A stretch of 64,000 nt of DNA from Pseudomonas frederiksbergensis (GCF_001874645.1 NZ_CP017886.1:4516501-4580500), one strand, 5' to 3'; shown: positions 22,238-29,155, counted from the first letter of the stretch. Notes: generated by a model not told the origin, from the sequence alone. Numbers and translations are program-made.

Positions 22238-22621
22238 TCATACGGCCAGGGCAGGGCATTCGGCACGCCGCACCATCCGGACTTGAGCTGTACGACGATC
22301 AGGCACGCGGCGATCACGACGCATCGATTCGTCATCAAGCATTGAATGGATGGCGACCAACGCCGCCAGGACAAAGCACATCGGCGTGATGATCTGCCGC
22401 TTCATGGCTTCAGCCACCAAGGCAGTACGCCGCGTGACACCAAGCTTGAACATGGCGTTAGTGAGGCGCTTTTTGACGGTGCCGGCTTCGATGCCTGCCT
22501 CTCTGGCGATCTCTTTCGAGGTGAATCCCTGGGCGATCCAGAGAAGGAACTGAAGCTCTCGCGGCGCAAGGCCGCGACCGAGGTGGCCCTTCCATGCGCC
22601 GTTGATGATTGTTGCTTCCAT
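22238..22621 (-). CDS. LuxR-type HTH protein, first gene from pL
   Basis: 127 residues. Residues about 18-78 form a GerE/LuxR HTH (LAPRELQFLLWIAQGFTSKE, then TVKKRLTNAMFKLGVTRRTA). A hydrophobic segment (MCFVLAALVAIHSML) follows, and the tail is arginine-rich (MRRDRRVPDRRTAQVRMVRR). There is no receiver or ligand domain. AGGAG precedes the ATG. As first gene after pL and nutL it occupies lambda N's position; the tail could bind boxB RNA, but this is conjecture. Otherwise a small membrane-linked regulator. Confidence 0.7.
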   Translation of the reverse strand: MEATIINGAWKGHLGRGLAPRELQFLLWIAQGFTSKEIAREAGIEAGTVKKRLTNAMFKLGVTRRTALVAEAMKRQIITPMCFVLAALVAIHSMLDDESMRRDRRVPDRRTAQVRMVRRAECPALAV

Positions 22622-22996
22622 CGTCGTGACTCCTGGTTGGTTTCCCGCTGCCACCGTCTCCAGTGGCAGAAGTGAAAATTTCCGCAGCAACCCGCTACTG
22701 GCGTCGGTCACTGGCTTGAATCGAATGTCGTTGCTCACCGTTGCGTCGGCACGCCGGGCGCCGCAGTGAATATTTCGGTATTGCCGTCTCGCTACGCATA
22801 TCTGGGTCATTCGCCAGTTCGGTATCCCTCGTCCGCCGCAGGTTCTCCCTGCGTTTCCTTCCATCGCCCCAGTCACTCCCGGGGCGGTAGGTCAGATCGG
22901 ATCGCCGGTCTCCAGTAGAGGCGTAGCGGCCAATCGTTAGGTTTTGTTGAGAGCCTTTGCATCGACCCTCCCTGTCCTTGCCGGACAGGAGGCCCG

Positions 22997-23010
22997 CAGC
23001 TTTTCAGCTG
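22997..23010 (-). promoter_or_regulatory. boxB-like hairpin (nutL)
   Basis: On the minus strand CAGCT-GAAA-AGCTG: a perfect 5-bp stem with a GNRA loop, 17 bp after boxA. Lambdoid boxB sites have this form and are bound by N proteins. Confidence 0.6.
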
Positions 23011-23027
23011 GCGGAAACTTTCTCGGT

Positions 23028-23039
23028 TGTTAAAGAGCG
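23028..23039 (-). promoter_or_regulatory. boxA antitermination element (nutL)
   Basis: Minus strand CGCTCTTTAACA matches the bacterial boxA consensus (TGCTCTTTAACA) at 11 of 12 positions. About 50 bp downstream of pL, so it would recruit NusB/NusE to the early leftward transcript. Confidence 0.75.
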
Positions 23040-23085
23040 GTCGCGGCTTTCGCTGCTGGGCCGGTGATGCGTTGGCTTGGAATTA

Positions 23086-23128
23086 AAAGTAGCACTGCTG
23101 ATATATATTGGTCAACAGCACTGCTGTT
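23086..23128 (-). promoter_or_regulatory. pL promoter with two CI/Cro operators (OL)
   Basis: Leftward promoter with -35 TTGACC (23110-23115), 18-bp spacer and -10 TACTTT (23086-23091). Operator AACAGCA-C-TGCTGTT (23114-23128) is a perfect 15-bp dyad touching the -35; a second, AGTAGCA-C-TGCTGAT (23088-23102), covers the -10. The same 15-bp pattern occurs at OR. Confidence 0.82.
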
Positions 23129-23146
23129 ATTTAATTCTGAAGTCGT

Positions 23147-23169
23147 AAAAAAACCCGCGCTAGGCGGGC
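23147..23169 (-). terminator. Terminator after the DUF1654 gene
   Basis: CCCGC/GCGGG stem followed on the minus strand by seven T. It separates the immunity-region gene from pL. Confidence 0.75.
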
Positions 23170-23188
23170 TTCCTCTATTCAGCTTCGG

Positions 23189-23437
23189 TCAATCTTCCTT
23201 CGGCACAACCCAAGAAATCTGCACTCCACCACTATCCTGGTGCGTCACGGTCACATTGTCAGCCTCGGCGATATCCTCAAGCAGCTGCGCCCAATCATCT
23301 GGCGATTCGTCTGGAGCCTTGTAGATGACTGCTCGCTTCGAGGTCTGCGCGCCAGTCGAGTTGATGATCTTCTGGATGCGAGTACCAAGCAGCTCGTAGG
23401 AGGAGGGAAGCTTTGGTGCTGGTTTTGCCTTTGCCAT
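23189..23437 (-). CDS. DUF1654 family protein
   Basis: 82 residues with the family pattern SSYELLGTRIQKIINSTGAQ, then DESPDDWAQLLEDIAEADNV and a final GGVQISWV. DUF1654 proteins are small Pseudomonas and phage proteins of unknown function. It lies inside the immunity region, downstream of hicAB on the opposite strand, so it is probably expressed in the lysogen from its own promoter. Start ATG at 23437. Confidence 0.78.
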   Translation of the reverse strand: MAKAKPAPKLPSSYELLGTRIQKIINSTGAQTSKRAVIYKAPDESPDDWAQLLEDIAEADNVTVTHQDSGGVQISWVVPKED

Positions 23438-23588
23438 GACTGTCGCCCTAGTTTGCTGTATGTATGTATGTACAGTATAAGTTCACTGGCGTGACTGGCA
23501 AGGCCTGCCAGCTAAAGAAAGTCTTGGCGCATTGGGATTGACGCTTTTGTAGCCTGCAACTAAAATTAGTCGCATACAAGGAGCCCAA

Positions 23589-23837
23589 ATGTCCAAGCAA
23601 GAAAAGCTGCTAGCCAAGCTACTGAACAAGCAATCCGGGTTCACTTGGCAGGAATTGGTCTCGCTGTTAAAGGGCCTCGGATTTAGCCAGATCGAGGGTG
23701 ACGGCAGTCGAGTGAAATTCAGCAACGACGATCCGCAGGCAATGATCAACCTGCACAAGCCGCACCCCGGTAACGAACTGAAGGCCTACGTCAAGCGTCA
23801 GGTTATTGAGCACCTGAAGGCAGAAGGATTGATTTGA
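23589..23837 (+). CDS. hicA: HicA-family toxin
   Basis: 82-residue putative mRNA interferase with a double-stranded RNA-binding-like fold (YcfA/HicA). The pattern FTWQELVSLLKGLGFSQIEG, GDGSRVKF and LHKPHPGNELKAYVKRQVIE is HicA-like. The position where canonical HicA has the catalytic His of GSH carries Arg (GSR), a form I recall from other HicA homologues. AGGAG precedes the ATG. The stop overlaps the hicB start by one base, giving a toxin-first operon as in classical hicAB. Confidence 0.82.
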   Translation: MSKQEKLLAKLLNKQSGFTWQELVSLLKGLGFSQIEGDGSRVKFSNDDPQAMINLHKPHPGNELKAYVKRQVIEHLKAEGLI

Positions 23838-24178
23838 TGAGTACCATGCTGCAGCACCGAGGCTATTACGGATCCATTGAGGCCAGTCCCGAGGACAATT
23901 GCCTGTTCGGCAAGCTTCAATTCATCCGCGCGCTGGTGAGCTATGAGGGGGAGACGGTAGCCGAGCTGACTCAGGCATTCCGCGCCGCAGTGGATGATTA
24001 TCTCAACACCTGCACTTCTCTGAGCCAAGAACCTGAGGTCCCGTGCAAGGGATCGTTCAACGTAAGGATAGGGCACGACCTGCACCTGGCCGCGAGCGTG
24101 GCCGCGACCCGCCATAGTATTTCCCTGAACGATCTGACTCGGAAGGCTCTGAGCGAGTACCTGGAGCATCACGCCTGA
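23837..24178 (+). CDS. hicB: HicB-family antitoxin
   Basis: 113 residues. The N-terminal half (MLQHRGYYGSIEASPEDNCL, VSYEGETVAELTQAFRAAVD) is the RNase H-like HicB fold that neutralises HicA. The C-terminal segment (KGSFNVRIGHDLHLAASVAA and DLTRKALSEYL) is a ribbon-helix-helix or Arc-like DNA-binding domain for autoregulation. ATG at 23837 overlaps the hicA stop. It sits between OL and cI, the rex position of lambda. Confidence 0.85.
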   Translation: MSTMLQHRGYYGSIEASPEDNCLFGKLQFIRALVSYEGETVAELTQAFRAAVDDYLNTCTSLSQEPEVPCKGSFNVRIGHDLHLAASVAATRHSISLNDLTRKALSEYLEHHA

Positions 24179-24206
24179 CTGGCGGTGCGAAAGCCAGAAT
24201 TGAAAA

Positions 24207-24225
24207 GCCCGGCGCTGGGCCGGGC
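24207..24225 (-). terminator. Terminator between hicB and the 79-aa gene
   Basis: GCCCGGC/GCCGGGC stem; on the minus strand it is followed by TTTT, so it mainly serves the leftward gene at 24289, while ending hicAB mRNA weakly on the plus strand. Confidence 0.6.
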
Positions 24226-24288
24226 CGCTTGCCGGAGGGCTGCTGCGCGACTAAGTCGACTTCAGCCTGGCCAACCCCGCAGCGCCAG

Positions 24289-24528
24289 CTACTCCTGCTT
24301 ACCTCGCACAATCCTTCCCGCCTTAACCTCATCCGCATAACCTGCAAGCTTGTCCTCGGCATCCGGAAAGCTCGTCGATATCTTGAGCAACTCCCAAGCT
24401 TCAGCCTCGTGACCAGCCTCCGAAAGCCGTACAGCCATCTTCATCAGATCGACGCCTGACCACTTGAGCAGGGCAGCAACCTCTTTCAGGTCGTGCCGGA
24501 GTTGCTGGTTTGGCTTGGTGAGTGACAT
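24289..24528 (-). CDS. Hypothetical immunity-region protein (79 aa)
   Basis: Begins MSLTKPNQQLRHDLKEVAAL; helical with DLMKMAVRLSEAGHEAEAWE. Family not recognised. Sits between OL and cI, in the region expected to be transcribed in the lysogen. Confidence 0.6.
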   Translation of the reverse strand: MSLTKPNQQLRHDLKEVAALLKWSGVDLMKMAVRLSEAGHEAEAWELLKISTSFPDAEDKLAGYADEVKAGRIVRGKQE

Positions 24529-24559
24529 GGTAAGCTCCTGCTGCGGAAGCTGGTTCAGC

Positions 24560-24817
24560 TCAGTATCCAGCCTTGAGTATCGTTACGAACCTGCGTAGAC
24601 GGTCGCTCGACTCGGCATATCCACCGAAATCAGGCGAGTCAACGAATCTCCAAGCGTCATCACGCCATTCAGCATCACGATTGGTCGGCTTTTGCGGATC
24701 AAAAACCACCTCGCAGTCACCAAGTCCTAGGGCTTGTTCGTGTATCGTCGAAACAACGGCGCGGACTTGGCCGATAGCTATCCACTGACCCAGCCTAATT
24801 TCAGGACGCTCAGACAT
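24560..24817 (-). CDS. Hypothetical immunity-region protein (85 aa)
   Basis: Begins MSERPEIRLGQWIAIGQVRA and ends RLRRFVTILKAGY. No family recognised. Its ATG (24817-24815) overlaps the ATG of the divergent + strand gene by two bases, so each coding start lies in the other's leader. Confidence 0.55.
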   Translation of the reverse strand: MSERPEIRLGQWIAIGQVRAVVSTIHEQALGLGDCEVVFDPQKPTNRDAEWRDDAWRFVDSPDFGGYAESSDRLRRFVTILKAGY

Positions 24818-25004
24818 GACCGACATGACCCCAAAAGAAAGAGTGTTTGGCACGCTCAAAAACTTGTTAAAAATTACCGATTCCGGCACCAGCCTTGATG
24901 CTGAGCGCGCTCGTATCAAGCTCGCACTTGAGCGATGCATCTCATGGGAGTGTCAGTTCAGAAATATTGATGACACAGACTGCGCCCAGCGCAAAGCTTC
25001 ATAG
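24816..25004 (+). CDS. Hypothetical immunity-region protein (62 aa)
   Basis: Begins MTDMTPKERVFGTLKNLLKI; helical, ends DCAQRKAS. AGGAC lies upstream of the ATG at 24816; a second ATG at 24825 is an alternative. It overlaps the 3' end of cI by 6 bases, convergent. No family recognised. Confidence 0.5.
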   Translation: MTDMTPKERVFGTLKNLLKITDSGTSLDAERARIKLALERCISWECQFRNIDDTDCAQRKAS

Positions 25005-25799
25005 GTCCCCGCCGCGCCAGATCACTCTACCCAGAATGCGGTGCTCATGAATCTCACCGTTGGGAAGCACCTGGTCGCCAAAATTGATCTTGTCCGGGTT
25101 ATCGCTTCGGATGATCCAGCCATCGACATCGGACTGAATTAGACGCTTTACGATCGTTCCTTTGGTCTGGCTGAACATCACAAATATCTGTCCATCCGAT
25201 GGATCTACTCGCGACTCATCAACGAGCAGAACATCGCGATCACTGATCGTCGGCCACATGCTGTCACCGTGGGCATAAATGACTTTCAAGTTTTTAGGGG
25301 CGGCACCCTTCATCCGAAGCCAGTCACGTTTGAATGCCAAGGTATTTCGCAAAACCACATGGGTATTGTCGTAGCCGCTGCCGGCCGCTGCCTTGGCGTC
25401 GTACTGATCTATGAAAGCGTAGTCGTCCCAGTTGGTAGATTGTGGATCTCCAAGCGGGGGTGGAGTAGCACTGCTAGGCGGCTCGGAGGCAGAGTTATCC
25501 CCTCCGCGCATCCTGACCCCAGCAGCTAAGGCTGGGCTGACGTCGGACGGCTCAAACCCGATTGCCTTGGCGAGCTTTACCAATGCATCCAAATTCAACG
25601 CGACCTTTCCGGTCATGTATTGGCTAACGGTGCTCTGCGGTGAATTCCAGCCGCATCGCTCACCTACCTCGGTTTGAGTAAGAGGAGGATCGCCCGGCCG
25701 CTCTTTCGCTTCCCGCGCCTTGACCTTGTAAATATCACTCAGTCTTTTAGCGTCGGCTAGTTGATCCGCACTCAGCGGGGTTCTGATCGGCTTTTTCAT
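24999..25799 (-). CDS. cI: CI-like repressor with LexA/S24 peptidase domain
   Basis: 266 residues. An HTH (about 41-62, TQTEVGERCGWNSPQSTVSQ) binds the operators at OL and OR to hold lysogeny. A Pro-rich linker leads to the S24 domain with the candidate self-cleavage Ala139-Gly140 (AKAAAGSG), nucleophile Ser180 (HGDSMWPT) and base Lys218 (GTIVKRL). RecA-stimulated autocleavage should induce the phage. The start ATG at 25799 follows a -10 (CTAAAT) by only 7 bases, so the mRNA should be leaderless. Confidence 0.93.
   Translation of the reverse strand: MKKPIRTPLSADQLADAKRLSDIYKVKAREAKERPGDPPLTQTEVGERCGWNSPQSTVSQYMTGKVALNLDALVKLAKAIGFEPSDVSPALAAGVRMRGGDNSASEPPSSATPPPLGDPQSTNWDDYAFIDQYDAKAAAGSGYDNTHVVLRNTLAFKRDWLRMKGAAPKNLKVIYAHGDSMWPTISDRDVLLVDESRVDPSDGQIFVMFSQTKGTIVKRLIQSDVDGWIIRSDNPDKINFGDQVLPNGEIHEHRILGRVIWRGGDL
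25464..25478. promoter_or_regulatory. Operator-like site inside cI
   Basis: AGTAGCA-C-TGCTAGG matches the OL site at 23088-23102 in 11 contiguous central bases plus flanks. It lies within the linker-coding part of cI. It may be a repressor auxiliary site or chance. Confidence 0.35.
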
Positions 25800-25806
25800 A
25801 AGTGCG

Positions 25807-25886
25807 ATTTAGTAGCAGAGCTGCTTTTTTAGCAAACAGCAGTGCTGATCATTCCCTTGTTTTGCGTGAAACAGCAGTGCTAATAT
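25807..25886. promoter_or_regulatory. OR region: pR, pRM and three operators
   Basis: pR (rightward): -35 TTGTTT (25857-25862), 18-bp spacer, -10 TAATAT (25881-25886). pRM (leftward): -35 TTGCTA (25830-25835), 17-bp spacer, -10 CTAAAT (25807-25812). Operators AACAGCA-G-TGCTAAT (25870-25884, covers pR -10), AACAGCA-G-TGCTGAT (25835-25849, beside the pRM -35) and a weaker AGCAG/CTGCT dyad at 25814-25825 (over pRM) mirror OR1, OR2 and OR3. Confidence 0.8.
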
Positions 25887-25915
25887 TGCGACAAATTCAA
25901 ATCGAGCTGAAGCCC

Positions 25916-26113
25916 ATGAAGACCATAACCCTTGGGGAGTACCTGCTGTCATACGGCACCCAGAGCGATCTCGCCAAGGCGCTTGGCATCCAGCAGAGCG
26001 CGGTATCCCAGATGTTTCGCTCCAAGAGAAACATCTCTATCACCATCCATGTTGATGGCTCCGTGGAGGCTAGCGAGATACGACCTATACCGGCTCGGAA
26101 GACCGTCGCTTGA
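25916..26113 (+). CDS. cro: Cro-like repressor
   Basis: 65 residues with a lambda Cro-like layout: MKTITLGEYLLSYGTQSDLA, HTH recognition part LGIQQSAVSQMFRSKRNISI, then a beta hairpin (TIHVDGSVEASEIRP) and a basic tail. First gene from pR; it should repress pRM and early transcription. The ATG at 25916 lies about 25 bases after the predicted pR start; the frame is open upstream through OR but that part is promoter. Confidence 0.88.
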   Translation: MKTITLGEYLLSYGTQSDLAKALGIQQSAVSQMFRSKRNISITIHVDGSVEASEIRPIPARKTVA

Positions 26114-26217
26114 CGTCCGTATCGCCGATCCATGTAGCCAGTATCGGCCTTGCCGGTCTGCACATATAGAAACCCGAAGTCGCTGTTGATTCATCCAGTA
26201 CTCAAATCCCAGACACA

Positions 26218-26243
26218 AAAAAGCCGACGGAGAGGTCGGCTTA
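26218..26243 (+). terminator. tR1-like terminator after cro
   Basis: AAGCCGAC/GTCGGCTT stem with a 6-base loop followed by ATT, preceded by an A-run. Lies between cro and rha where lambda has tR1. The U-tract is short, so it may be leaky. Confidence 0.55.
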
Positions 26244-26268
26244 TTCGCAAAACTAGAGAGGGCCGATT

Positions 26269-27081
26269 ATGCAGAGCCAACCCAATTCAAGCAATACCCC
26301 GATCCATGTCGCGACACGTTTTCATAATTCGCAAAACGTGTCGCGTACCGTTTCGATGAGCAGCTCTGAAATTGCAGAGCTGACTGGCAAGCAGCACAAG
26401 CACGTCATTCGCGACATCAGAGAGATGCTGGCAGAGCTCGAAAAAGATGGTCCAGTTTTGGGCCATGTCCGGGAGGACAAGGATTCTCGGGGCTACACCG
26501 AGAACTTTCATCTCGACCGCGAACTGACAGAAACCCTGGTCACCGGTTACAGCATTCCTTTGCGCCACAAAGTCATTCGCCGCCTGCACGAACTGGAAGA
26601 GAAGGTCGCCAAGCCCGCCTTCGATCTGGCAGCGCTCAGCGACCCGCGCACTTTGCTGGCCTTGCTCACTCAGAACGTGACCAAGGTCGTCACCTTGGAA
26701 GCGGACAACTCCGAGCTTTCCCACGAAAACCTGATGCTCGAGCAGAAGGTCGCCGCCGATGCGCCGAAGGTGGGCTTCTTCGACGCCGTGACCGTCACTC
26801 ATGAAACCTACTCGGTGGCCGAAGCCGCGAAGCTGATCGGCACCGGTCAGAACCGCCTGATGGCGTTCTTGCGCCAGCGCCGCTGGGTCACCATCCGCAA
26901 AAACGAACCCATGCAAGGTCCTATTGAGTCGGGTTATCTGGCCTCGAAGCTCAGCACCTTTGAGCATCCGGAGAACGGCAAAACGACTGTGGTCACTCCT
27001 CGGGTGACCGGCAAGGGACTGACAAAGCTTCAAGCAATGTGGTCTCGCCGCGAAGCTGATCTGCTGGGAGGTGCGCAGTGA
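26269..27081 (+). CDS. Rha-type antirepressor with KilA-C domain
   Basis: 270 residues. The N-terminal Rha domain (about 27-100) shows MSSSEIAELTGKQHKHVIRD and the usual YTENFHLDRELTETLVTGYS. The C-terminal KilA-C/ANT domain (about 155-265) shows YSVAEAAKLIGTGQNRLMAF. Such fusions act as phage antirepressors or regulators of early gene expression. AGAGAGGG precedes the ATG at 26269. Codons 14-26 are dyad element copy 2, upstream of the recognisable domain, so an internal start cannot be excluded. Confidence 0.88.
   Translation: MQSQPNSSNTPIHVATRFHNSQNVSRTVSMSSSEIAELTGKQHKHVIRDIREMLAELEKDGPVLGHVREDKDSRGYTENFHLDRELTETLVTGYSIPLRHKVIRRLHELEEKVAKPAFDLAALSDPRTLLALLTQNVTKVVTLEADNSELSHENLMLEQKVAADAPKVGFFDAVTVTHETYSVAEAAKLIGTGQNRLMAFLRQRRWVTIRKNEPMQGPIESGYLASKLSTFEHPENGKTTVVTPRVTGKGLTKLQAMWSRREADLLGGAQ
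26310..26345 (+). repeat. CGCGACACG dyad element, copy 2
   Basis: Perfect 13-bp arms CGCGACACGTTTT and AAAACGTGTCGCG with a 10-base spacer, in the 5' coding part of rha. The best of the four copies. Confidence 0.85.
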
Positions 27082-27410
27082 TCACTACCGAGCGCCTTCA
27101 GCTGTCTCTCCGCGTTGCCGATCGAGCGATGGGCCACCAGCGCGCTGTCGACGATCTTGTCGAGGCTCAGCGCCGGCTTGATCAGGGCTACACCGACTTC
27201 TTCGAAGAGCATGGCCGCCCATTTGACGATCGCCGCCCAATCAATCCGGAAGTCGAAGAGTTCCTTCCGGTTATCGACGCGACTCGTCACCTCTACATCG
27301 CTCGCTGCAACGCCCGTCAAGCCGCCAACACCGCGAAGCGCAGGCTAAAACTGGCCGTTCGTGCCGTCGAGCGCTATGACGCGGACACCACCATTCAGGA
27401 GGCCGCATGA
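27078..27410 (+). CDS. Hypothetical phage protein (110 aa)
   Basis: GTG start overlaps the rha stop (GTGA). Helical and basic: RLQLSLRVADRAMGHQRAVD, then ARCNARQAANTAKRRLKLAV. No family recognised. Lies between the antirepressor and replication genes. Confidence 0.65.
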   Translation: MITTERLQLSLRVADRAMGHQRAVDDLVEAQRRLDQGYTDFFEEHGRPFDDRRPINPEVEEFLPVIDATRHLYIARCNARQAANTAKRRLKLAVRAVERYDADTTIQEAA

Positions 27411-28195
27411 TGGCCCGGATACGCACCGTAAAACCTGAGTTCTGGTCGAGCGAGCAGGTGATGTCATGCCGTCCTTTGGCGCGCCTGCTGTTCATTGGTC
27501 TTTGGAATTTCTGTGATGACGGGGGCAATCACCCGTTGGCACCGAGGACCATCAAGGCGCTGGTCTTTCCGGGCGATGACATCACAACCGACGAAGTCAG
27601 CGAGCTACTGGGTGAACTGGAAGGCGCGAACCTGACTGAAAGCTACACAGTGGACGGCAAGATTTACCTGCATGTCAGTGGCTGGAAGCACCAGAAGATC
27701 GAGAAAAAGAACTTCAAGTATCCACCCGTTCCGCTACCAATCGTCGAGCCACCGGAGAGTGGTGGCAGAGGAGTCGACGACCAGTCGTCGAATGGTCGTC
27801 GACCGCTCGACCCCGTAATGGAAGGGAATGGAATAGGAGAAGATCAACACAACACACAAGGCGCGTGTGAGCCAGAGCCGATCGACCCCAACGCTCCTGT
27901 CGAAATGTCCCTCGAGTGGATTCCTGACGAAAAGCTTCTGGAGGCCTATGCGTTCCGTATGAGTCTCCCGGTATCCCTGTTTACCGAGGAAGCCATCGGC
28001 GCGTTCGTTTGCCACTACACGGCGAGCGGCCGGATCGAGACGCAGGTGTCTTGGGTCAGTCTGCTGGTGAAGTGGATCAAGCGCGATGCCGTCACGGCGC
28101 TGTCGAGCAATGTCCGTCAGTTCCCCATGAAGCGCCAAGTCAACGGCCCGGACTTTGACGACATCACCTGGTCTGACGACTTGGGTGACCTGTGA
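27407..28195 (+). CDS. Phage replication initiation protein (DnaT-like)
   Basis: 262 residues, equivalent in position to lambda O. The N-terminal winged-helix part MARIRTVKPEFWSSEQVMSC and RTIKALVFPGDDITTDEVSE belongs to phage replisome organisers. A variable linker follows, and the C-terminal SLEWIPDEKLLEAYAFRMSL to SWVSLLVKWIKRD resembles the DnaT ssDNA-binding domain. It probably binds the phage origin and brings in the P-like protein next to it. Two adjacent ATGs (27407, 27410) are possible starts. Confidence 0.82.
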   Translation: MMARIRTVKPEFWSSEQVMSCRPLARLLFIGLWNFCDDGGNHPLAPRTIKALVFPGDDITTDEVSELLGELEGANLTESYTVDGKIYLHVSGWKHQKIEKKNFKYPPVPLPIVEPPESGGRGVDDQSSNGRRPLDPVMEGNGIGEDQHNTQGACEPEPIDPNAPVEMSLEWIPDEKLLEAYAFRMSLPVSLFTEEAIGAFVCHYTASGRIETQVSWVSLLVKWIKRDAVTALSSNVRQFPMKRQVNGPDFDDITWSDDLGDL

Positions 28196-28944
28196 ACAAG
28201 GTCAAGGCGCCACAGAGCGCCAGCAAACTCATGAGCAAGATGGGCAACCTGCCGCCGGTTGTTCCGGTCATCCCGAAGCAACTGCCGCCCGGTACTACCG
28301 ATGTGGTCAACGCGCTGTTCAAGGAGTTGCAGGCGATCTTCCCCGCGTGGAAGCAGGCTTGGCCAGATGACGATGCACTGCGTGCTGCCAAGCGCAGCTG
28401 GATCAAAGCTTTCATCGTCGCCGAGATCAACACCCTGGAGCAGATCCGATACGGCCTTCAGAACTGCCGCCAGCACGGCAACGACTTTGCGCCGAGCGTT
28501 GGGAAGTTCATCAAGTGGTGCCTTCCGACGCCGGAGATGATGGGCATTCCGCCGCACGACAAGGCGTTTCGTGAGGCTCTGCTGAATCTGCATCCAGCTC
28601 GACGAACTTCTCGTGAGTGGTCACATCCAGCAGTCAGGCACGCGGCACTCCACTGTGAAATGCACAACCTTGCCGACCTGACATCGGAGAAGGCCAGCAA
28701 GATCTTCGACCGGGCCTACGACATCACGATTCGGATGCTGGTCAACGGCCAACCGCTGGAAGACATCGCCATCGGCATTGGCCACGACAGTCAGAAGAGC
28801 GAGGTGGAATTGGCCGAGGAGTTCGGCGCTGCGCGACAGGCTCGGCTACTGGCGATCCAGGGGATTCCAACATCCGGTGGAGCAGCTCGTGCGCTGCTGC
28901 TTGCCAAGTTTGGCAAGAACCGGGGAGGGCATGTACATGGCTAA
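28192..28944 (+). CDS. Replication protein P-like helicase loader
   Basis: 250 residues with features of lambda P family: NALFKELQAIFPAWKQAWPD, NTLEQIRYGLQNCRQHGNDF and PSVGKFIKWCLPT. These proteins take DnaB from the host and load it at the phage origin. GTG at 28192 overlaps the upstream stop. Its partner is the DnaT-like protein encoded just before it. Confidence 0.85.
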   Translation: MNKVKAPQSASKLMSKMGNLPPVVPVIPKQLPPGTTDVVNALFKELQAIFPAWKQAWPDDDALRAAKRSWIKAFIVAEINTLEQIRYGLQNCRQHGNDFAPSVGKFIKWCLPTPEMMGIPPHDKAFREALLNLHPARRTSREWSHPAVRHAALHCEMHNLADLTSEKASKIFDRAYDITIRMLVNGQPLEDIAIGIGHDSQKSEVELAEEFGAARQARLLAIQGIPTSGGAARALLLAKFGKNRGGHVHG

Positions 28945-29155
28945 CCCAGTACAAAAACTCACCCCAGCCTCAGAAGATCTGGTCCGCCTGCGAGACGAGA
29001 TCGCCATGCAAGCACTGAACGCCATGATCATCAGCGGAACGTGGGGTTCGACTTCGCCAAACGGCACTTTTACCAAGCACAAAAACTACAGAGATCATTC
29101 CGAAGCTGCGTATCAGCTTGCTGACGAAATGCTGGCTGCACGGGAGCGCAGGTGA
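28937..29155 (+). CDS. Hypothetical phage protein (72 aa)
   Basis: Begins MANPVQKLTPASEDLVRLRD, helical, ending MLAARERR. GGGAGG lies 9 bases before the ATG at 28937, which overlaps the P-gene 3' end. No family recognised. Confidence 0.65.
   Translation: MANPVQKLTPASEDLVRLRDEIAMQALNAMIISGTWGSTSPNGTFTKHKNYRDHSEAAYQLADEMLAARERR

Larger units (their letters stand above)
22622..23188. other. pL leader and nut region
   Basis: 567 bp without a convincing gene. Read leftward it contains the terminator of the DUF1654 gene, pL with two operators (23088-23128), boxA (23028-23039), a boxB-like hairpin (22997-23010), a second 7-bp hairpin (22971-22989), and CGCCCC/GGGGCG pairing near 22865-22886. A block around 22687-22740 resembles 20967-21008 (shared CCCGCTACTGGCG core). 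Confidence 0.65.

Noticed and set aside
23064..23494. + strand frames over pL and the DUF1654 gene
   Set aside because: They cover operators, a terminator and antisense coding sequence.
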